From Lachnospiraceae bacterium (lineage in GTDB: Bacteria > Bacillota > Clostridia > Lachnospirales > Lachnospiraceae), in NCBI GenBank assembly GCA_017484135.1, contig JAFUTQ010000059.1:1-64000 (forward strand): 64,000 nt of DNA. The letters run 5' to 3'. The translations under genes and the position numbers were made by a program. Position 1 is the first letter of the stretch. Every line of letters starts with the position of its first letter. Positions 50,311-59,300 of this stretch are shown one piece after another. The notes below the pieces were generated by a model that was given only the letters and a program-made list of their open reading frames with translations, made no database searches and was not told the DNA's origin.

Positions 50311-53300
50311 TTACTTCGTCCGCTTGCGCATGAATACCACGACACCTCCGGTCAATGCCGCAATCAGTGCAATTGCCAGAATGTAGATGCGGATTCCTCG
50401 CTGCTGACTCTTATCCGTCTTGGAGACTGCGTAACCATTGTCTCCCGAGGATTTGGTCAGATCAGACACACCAACTCTCTCATTCTCCGAGATATACCGA
50501 TCATTTGTCAGATAATCCGTCACGCTCACGATCTCGTACATGCCGGTCTCACTGTTAAATACGACCATGAAGTTGCTGCTGTCCTTTCCGGTCTGATCTG
50601 CTTCCGTCGATTCTTCCTCAATCAGCAGACCGCCTCCGGTCATCACATCCCCGGGCAGATCCTCGTCGGCGCTGTCTGCTGCATCCTCCTCAGCCTCTGC
50701 TTCGGATTCATCCTCTGCGTCAGCTTCCTCGTCTGCATCCTGATCTCCGGTGTCAACCTCGCGACCCTCGTCCGTACCGATCTCTCCGGCTTTCTCACCT
50801 GCTCCGATCGCAACCTCTGCATCGTCCGCTTCGTTCTCGCCGTCCGCATCACGCTGTCCGTCGTCCGCGTCAGTCTCGCCGTCTACGTCCTTCTGTCCAT
50901 CGTCTGTGCTGCTCTCGCCGTCCGCATCATGCTGTCCGTCGTCTGTGCTGCTCTCGCCGTCCGCATCATGCTGTCCGTCGTCTGCATCGGTCTCGCCGTC
51001 CGCGTCACGCTGGCCATCGGTTGCGTCGTTCTCGCCGTCTGCATCCGATGTACCGTCTGCATCACTGCTTCCGTCTACAACCGCATCGTCCGTGATCTCG
51101 CCCTTGCCGCGTTCGCCCTGTGCCGGATCAACCACATCTCCGGTCTTTTCGCCAATCCGATCCGCATCGGTAGCGGCAGTATCGGCTCCTGTCAAAGCCT
51201 GATGCTCGGTGTCTGTCTGCGAACCGTCTCCGGTATCGTCTCCCGCATTGCCATAACTGTTATACGCAATCCGGTCAACATCCGCCTGAGACTGCAGCTT
51301 CCTTGTAAGCTCCTCATTCGGACTGTAGCCGCTGCTGATTCCGTGATAAATCGACCGCGTGCTGTCCGTGATATAATTCTTCACAAAATCCACCAGGGAG
51401 ATGTTCGGCGCAATCCGCTTGTCGAAGAGAATCTCTCCCGTCGCGTAATTGTAACCCAGCATTCCGCCGTTGCTGTACTCGATAATCGCGTACGGCACGC
51501 TGGCATGAATCGTATTGGTCAGCCTTACAATCGCCTTGTTCTTCACATCCTCCGGAAGCGTGACCTCATCCTGAAGCATATCCACCAGAATGCCGTCGTC
51601 TCCCAGAATCGTCAGATACGGCTTGCTGTTCAGCTGATACAAGAGCAGTCCGTCCTTCTGATTCGCCAGAGCTCCGTCCACACTGTAAAGCTTATTGCCG
51701 CTGACAAACAGCTGTGCCTCACGGAAGATATCGGTGCTCTCCGATACCACCTCACTGCACCTTGCAAAGGTGTAAATCCTGTTTCCGTTGTACTGGAAGG
51801 TAAACAGGGGCTTCACGGTATCCAAAAGTGCCAGACCCGAAACGGTTCCCTCCTGACTCTGCTTCTTCACATCCCGTATCTTACCGGACGCATCCAAAGC
51901 CTTGCCGTTCATCAGATGTACATAGCTTCCCTCCAGCGTAGCCGCCCCGGAAACCACATCGCCATCATCAATGTAATAGTAATCGTCTCCGTATACCATG
52001 ATGTGACGCTGCAGCGTATCCGCAGGAATCACACGCTCCTCTGCCTGCGTCAGGTTCTCCTCCGCAAGAAGCGCCTCATCCACGAGCGTCGTATCGTTTA
52101 AAGTGCCGTAACGGAAGATCAGCTTCGTCTGATAGTCATAGGTAAAGCTGTAAACCCGCTTCGTAATCGGCTGACGGATAACGGTATCTCCTGCCTGCAG
52201 CTCAAAGTATCCGACACTAACCAGCGGCTGTGCAAACTCTACGTTGATCCGGTCCACATCTGACGCGTAAACGGCTGCGTATGCGCTTTCCAGACTGTCG
52301 GTTCCGGGGACTCCGTCGCCGATGCTGAAATTTGCTGCAGGCATAAAATGCTTTTTCGTTTCTCCGATGTATGCCGCGTTAGCAGCCGTTGACGGAATTA
52401 CCAGTCTTCCGGTAGTCACGTTACTTCCCGTCGTATCCGCTCCTTTAATCATGTTCTGCCATTTGGTAATCAGACTGTCATTCCTATAATAACTGCTTGT
52501 AGTGGTTCCGGCGTTCGCCGAAGCAGAATTGCGCACCTGCGGCAGATAGTTTCCAACGTTCTCTCTTCTGTTATTACGAGCTGAATTGCCCTCGTCGGAG
52601 CCATCCCGCAAGGAGTCGATTGACAGACGATAGTTTGTGTTTCTCTGTGCATAGGAATTTACATAAACTGCAGTAGTCCCTCCCGTCGTCGTTCTGCGGC
52701 CACCTGCGCTATCCAAAAGCATCCACTTATTCGTATTCGGACTGTCCGCATCGTATTCCGTCACGGATCGAACCCCGTTATAGGTGGCATTCCACCCCCA
52801 GTAGTTACAGCCAAAGCCCAGATTATAGTAAAACAGCGCTTCTCTGTAATATACTTCGCCGTAAGGGTTATTGCCGCTCTTTCCAACATACCTTCTCGAA
52901 TAATAATCCTGATCCTCTGTATACTTATTATTAGCGATATCATACTCACTTGTCGTATTCTGACCGTATCCCAGCTGAGCAGCAGTTCCAAAGCTGGTTG
53001 TATTGCTGGTATGCACCAAATCCTCTCTGGTAAACAGCCGGGCCTTGCAGTCTTCATTGGATACCTTGTTTAAATCCGTAACCAATCCCTTAACGGCAAT
53101 CTGATGATAATCATAGCGATAACTCCCATCCGTATTTTTCAGCTTCTCGGCGATCGTACCGTTTACCACGGTGCCTTCCCAGCCGACCGCAGCCTGTGCC
53201 TTAAAGTCATCATCCTCTGCCGCAATCAGTCCTGCCTGACCTCCTGTGATGCTGGTGGCTATAATCATGAGTCCTCTGGTGTAGCCCGCCTCATCGGAAG

Positions 53301-56300
53301 CACCGGTCACACCCCTGACACGGGAGGATGCGTCCTTCGTACCTTGAACCGTAACATAGCCGTCACCGGTAACCGAACTGTGATGCAACAGTGCCAGCCG
53401 ACCGATTGCACCGCCCGCCAGACCGCCATCAGTACTTGCCGTCACGCTACCCGCAAAATAGCTGGTGCTTAGAATTGCCACACTGTAGCTCTTTTTCTTG
53501 GTGGTGGTGTTGTAGCTATATTCATTGTTGAAATACCCGACCAGACCGCCGGCTGCGCCGCCCTGTCCAGACCAGTTTGTATTGCCCTTCGTCGCCGTCG
53601 CTTCCACATTCATATTTGAGTAGCAGCGGAAGAGACGGTCTCCATTCTGCCTGCCTACCATACCGCCGACGTTGTCGAAGCCGACAATCCTGTACTGACT
53701 GCCTGCCACCGCCTCACTCTCCGGATTAGACGGCTGTCCCAGGCTGAAGCATTCCTCCATGGTAGCTCCGGAGGTAAACGCACTCGCAATCATCCCGGCC
53801 ACACCGCCGACGTTCTTCATGGTCGGGGCGTAAACGATGGTATTGATGGCGCCGGAGTAGTAGATCTGTCCGCTGTCTCCCCAGTAGCCGATGACACCGC
53901 CGACTGCCGCCCGTTTGTCGGCCCAGGCCTCCTGCTCCGTTTCCGCTTCCACCTTGGAATTGGTACACATCAGATAGTACTCAGGGTTGTTTCCGGTAAT
54001 CTGTCCGAACACACCGCCCACGTTGGAGTAATTCTTTCCGTATACATAAACATTATCCGCCTGTATCGTGTTGTGCTGATAAGCTCCAGCTCCGATCACA
54101 CCGCCGACACCCTGTTTTTGTGCATTCTTCGTGGTCACACCCTTGATCCTAGAGCCGGTTACCGTGATATCAAACACCGTATTGTAGGTATAGCCGAAGG
54201 CTCCGCCGCAGTAGTTTCCGTTGGAGACGACATCACAGTCTGTCACGGTACACTTCCCATAACGTCCTCTTCCCCCCGTCTTTCGATCATAGTCTACTGT
54301 ACTGAAGCAATAGCCCACAACTCCACCCAAATAATCCGAGCCGCTGGTGGTCTCTACTACTGTAGTCGAGCTCCAGTCCGCATCAGTGGGCTTCTTGTCA
54401 GCCGCTGCATGCCCGATCAGCTTGACATTGATCAGCGAGGTGGCGGTTGCATTCGTATCCGAACCCATCCGTCCGATCACACCGCCGACCTGCACGCCCT
54501 TTCCGGTAATATGGCTGTCCTCGACGGTAAGATTTTCCAGATTTCCCTGCACGATCCAGCCGAAGAGTCCCCCGGTATAATTCCTTCCCGTGACATTCAG
54601 CCCGTTGGCTGTGATGTTGGTAAATTCAGCAACCTCGGTTGTATATCCGACCAGACCACCGGAATAATTCACAGCCTGCGAGTTCAGCGTCACATTGTTC
54701 ATCGTGATATTGTTAATCTCATTACAGTTCTGGTGGGCGATGATTCCCACCTCCGAGGAACTGGTATTGGTCGCGGCAACCGTCACGCCGTTAAAGGTAC
54801 AGTTTTCAATCTTCGCGTAGCTGGTTCCGATCAGTCCCGTGCCGTTCGTATTGCCGTTTACCGTGACATTCTCCCAGGTCAGGTTCTCCATACAGCTGTT
54901 CAGACGGTCGATCACATTGCCCTGATTGGTAATCGTGAAGTTTTTGATCGTATTTCCCGTATCACTCTTGAGCCGTCCCAGCTTCAGGTTCACGGCACCG
55001 ATGCCCCCCGACGAAAAGTCCAGATCCTGAGACACGTTATAGTTCTCATAGGGATGACCGTCTATCTGCCGCAGCTGCATCACGTTCCAGCCCGTGTCAG
55101 CACTTGATGTGCTGGAAATGTTGTAATACATCGTGACATCCACTCTGGCGGAAACGTCGAGCGTCCGAAGACTCGGATCGTCCGAAGCGTACGTCTGCAT
55201 ATTCGCATCCAGCCCGGAATCCGCCATCGGACAATACTGAATCTTGTTCAGCTCATAACTGTCCAGATAATACGCCGTCTTGTCATTGTTGTTTAACTGG
55301 AACTTCATCAAAAGGATCGTCACATCCCCGATGGTCTCCTGCGCCTCGACGATGTTTGTCGTCTCTGCAGCGATATCCGTCTTTTTGCGGTACGTCGTTT
55401 TCAGCTTATCTACCTCTACCCCGGTAATCTGATAGTGATTCGGATTGTTCAGCTGTACCGTAATGTACTGGTTCAGCGCAACCGTCGAGATGTTCTTGAC
55501 ACTGATTCCGCTCTCAATGGAGTCATTGATGTATTCCATGTCCTCCTGATCGGGCAGAACTCCCCTCGTACGATCCGTATAGTACATGCGCGGCAGATGT
55601 CCCTCCTGCACGGAAGCATCCAGCTGATAAGAGCCGGTCTCGATTTTCACGGTATTGTTGTAGGTTTTCAGCATATCCTGCGTGAGCGCTTCATAGGACA
55701 AGAGTCCCAGCACCACGTCCTTCTCGCTTGAGAGCACCGGAGAGTCCACCTGTCCGTTCATGGTCTGGAAGTCGGTGCCGTAATATGCCATCGCGGCATT
55801 CGACGAGCCCACATACTGCCCCACCGTGTGGGATACATGTGTGGAATCCGGGTTTACCGCATACACATTTCCAAAGGCGATTCCGGTAATGTTGATCGTT
55901 CGCCCGATGGAGTTCTGCGTAATATTAGCAAAGCCGATCATCTCTCCGATCATGTCCGTATAGCCCGTAATGCTCACCTTCGCGTACAGGTTCTTCGCAC
56001 AGATCGTGCTGGCAGCCGTGTTATAATACTGCCCGGCAATTCCACCCACCTTATTGGTACGGGCCGTCACCGAACCGGTCGCATAGACCGTATCCAGTAC
56101 CGAATTGCTGTAGTAGCCTACCACGCCACCTACGCCATAGCAGGAGCGCACCTCCTCCACCTTCAGATCCAGCTTGCGCACGAAGCAGTGCTCGATGCGG
56201 GCAGCGCTGCCGAAGGCAACCAATCCGCCGACTGCCACGTCATTGCTGATCACCGTGGTCGAGGGCTCCGTGTATATCAGCGTCTCATTGTAGACGCTGC

Positions 56301-59300
56301 AATCGGTCAGCATTCCGCAGGAATTGACCGTCGATACCAGACCGCCGCATCGATACCAGGATTCAATCTCCTCATTTCTCACATGGACATTGTCCAGCGT
56401 TCCCTCCAGCGTGGTAAATACCGCCCCGCTCTTTGCCACATAGGTCACATTGTTCTTGGAGCAGACACCGCCCGCCTTGTAGCCGTCAATCGTCAGGTTA
56501 CTGATCGTGGCTTTCCCGGACACGGTCGCCGTAAAGAGGTTTCGCACCGTATTATTGTCCGGCTTGGAGGAACTCATAAATTCATCCTGCAAGTTTATGT
56601 TCGATAAGGTCTTTCCGTTTCCTTCCAGCTTCGCGTTGAAGGTGGAGTTATTTTTGCTGGCCACAATGATCCGGTCAGAGGAGACTCCGGTAAAATCAAT
56701 GTCCGCGATCAGGCGCACATTCTCCGTCTTGTTTGCCGCCACATTTTTGACCACATACTCATACCAGTCGTCCGCTGTTGCCACCGGTCGGTAAAAATCA
56801 ACCGTCAGGCAGAACTCCGGATTCAGATCCTTCGTACTGCTCCGTCCGCTCCGCGCATTGTAGATGATCTTGCTGATATAATACTCCGAGCCGTAGGACT
56901 GCGGGTCATACACCACACCGTCCATGGTGGTATAGCCGTCCTCGCGCATCGCGCTGTCCGGGTCAAGCGTCACGGAGAGATCTCCGATCTCCAGCCCCGT
57001 AATGTCATAGTTATCCTCATTCCAGAAGACAAACTTCACATTTGCCGTATTGTTGTCGAGATCCACGCTCTCCACTGAAGCCTGGGAAATCATCAGGGTT
57101 TCCGACTTCGTCCGCTCCGGAAGCGGCAGATAGGGCTGCTCCGGCAGGGAGGAGGAAAGCTCCACATGGGGATAATAGCCCACCTCCACCGGCGTCATGT
57201 CAAAGGCATCGGTCAAAAGCATCCGCTGCCAGGTGGTATCGTAGAGATTGTCGATCTGCAGCTGGCTGCAGAACGCATGGTTCTTGACGTTATACTTCGT
57301 GGCATTGGACGGCGAATAATAGTAAAGCCCTCTGTACCGATTGGAGCCGGTCTGCCCGACAATCGGACTGAACTGCATATTCTTCTGCTCCCAAGGGGTG
57401 CTGTCCCCGATGGAATACATGTTCTGCATGGTTCCGGCATTGTAGCCGATCACCGCGCCGTAGCGGTAACCGTAGCTCTGTTTCGGATTGATGGTGCTCT
57501 CCGGATTCTCATTCTGCACAACGTTTACCATACTGTAGACACTGTAGACACGTCCCAGCGCCTCATTGGTGCCGCAGATTCCGCCGATCCGGCGGTCATA
57601 GCCGCTCGATACATCCGTACACTCAATGTCCTCTCCGTACACATAGCCATAGCGGATGTTTCCGTAATTTGTGCACGTCACCAGACCGACATTCTGGATG
57701 CCGCTAACGCCGGCCAAGTCGCCCTCCGGGGCATTGTTGATCACGAAATTTTCCACCACGCCGGTCGCGCAGTTGACCCGGCAAAACAGTCCGAAGAGAT
57801 AGTTGCTCAGGACCGGACCGCCATGGTAGGTCACATAGACATCGTGAATGGTGCCGAAATTCCGGTAGCAGAGACAGCCCGTCTCATACATACGGGTCGA
57901 CATCTCATTGTAAATATTGTAGTCCACGTTGCAGAAGGTGGAGCCCGGAGCCATGTTTGTAACAAAATGCTGCTTGTCACTCTCCACATTCATGTGCTGG
58001 TTCAGCGCGTAGCCCTGGAAGTCCAGCGTACCGTAGAAGTTGCTTCCGCCGCTGTTGATCGCGGTCACATTGCGCCCGACCACGCTGGCCGGATAACCGA
58101 TATAGGTATAGGTAGGATTCCCATTGGAATCCGTCCCGCTCTCTGTTGCATAAATCGGAATCCCTGTAGCGGTGTTTACATACGCGACATTGCCGTTTTC
58201 ATCCCGATACACGTCTCCGTTGTCATCGAGCATTTCCTCATAGCGTCCGCCGCCCTGATAATTGGCATCCGCATACAGGTCGATGTCATTTAATGCCACA
58301 AACTTGCCGTAGAGGTTTTCCCGCATTGCCATGATCATGTCATAGGCCGTCTGAAAGCCTATGATGGGCTGCTCGGTGGTAAACTCCAGTTCATCCAGCT
58401 CCAGCTCATGTCCGCTGATCTTTACAAATAGTGTATAGGTGTAGCGGTAATCGCCGAGATCCACCTCCCGGACATCGTCAAACTCATACACACCGTCCGC
58501 ATTGACGGTCTCCGGCAGGTCGTACTCCACCTCGTCTACCAGCACATCATCCTTTTTGATCCGGATGTAAACCGGCAGGTCGTTCCGCTTCAGATAGTCA
58601 TAGGTATCGTCAATGAGGATTCGGGTGGTCGCGCGATAGTGCTCGCTGTCCCCCAGAATCTCCTTCAGCTCCCGCATCTTGATATTTCCGCTGAGCTGTA
58701 CCTCCGGCACGATCTCCTGCTCTAAGAGCACCTTATTGGCCTGATAGGTCGCATTGGTGTAGCCGGTGTTGTACTCTACTGCCGTAAAGCGCAGCAGATA
58801 GGTTCCGTTCGCATTCAGCCGGGTAAATTTCATGGTTTCCAGCTGATTTTTTCTGATGCGCACCGACTTGATGAAGACATTGTCCCTTCCGCCGTTTTCC
58901 ACGCGATAGAGCGAGACTACGACCTTATCCCCGGAATTTCCGGTGATGGCATCGTCCTCATCATCCACATAAGCATCGTACTCAAGCGTGCCCGCCGCAA
59001 ACAGGAGGTTGGAAAGCGTTACCGTCGCATCCTTTCGGATCGTGGTAAACGTTGTACGATCCAGCTCACTTAAAATTTCATACTCGTGATCCGCATAGGT
59101 TCCGTATACGCGCAGCACCATCCGATAATCCGTCTTGCTGGCAAGCACTTCTCCGGTGGTATAGCCGATATCCTTGCCCGAGCGGAACAGCTCATGAACC
59201 TTTGCCCCGTTCCACTCCGCGTACAAATCGTCTGTATCCGGAAGCGTCAGCACATCATCCCGGTCAAAGCCCAGAGATAACACGACCTCATCGCTGCCGT

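Noticed and set aside
50302..52101. Long plus-strand ORF of 599 residues antisense to the giant gene
   Set aside because: It mirrors the Asp/Gly-rich repeats in another frame, lacks a ribosome site, and its composition (Ile/Leu/His/Arg biased) is that of a shadow frame. Similar antisense ORFs along the giant gene were dropped for the same reason.
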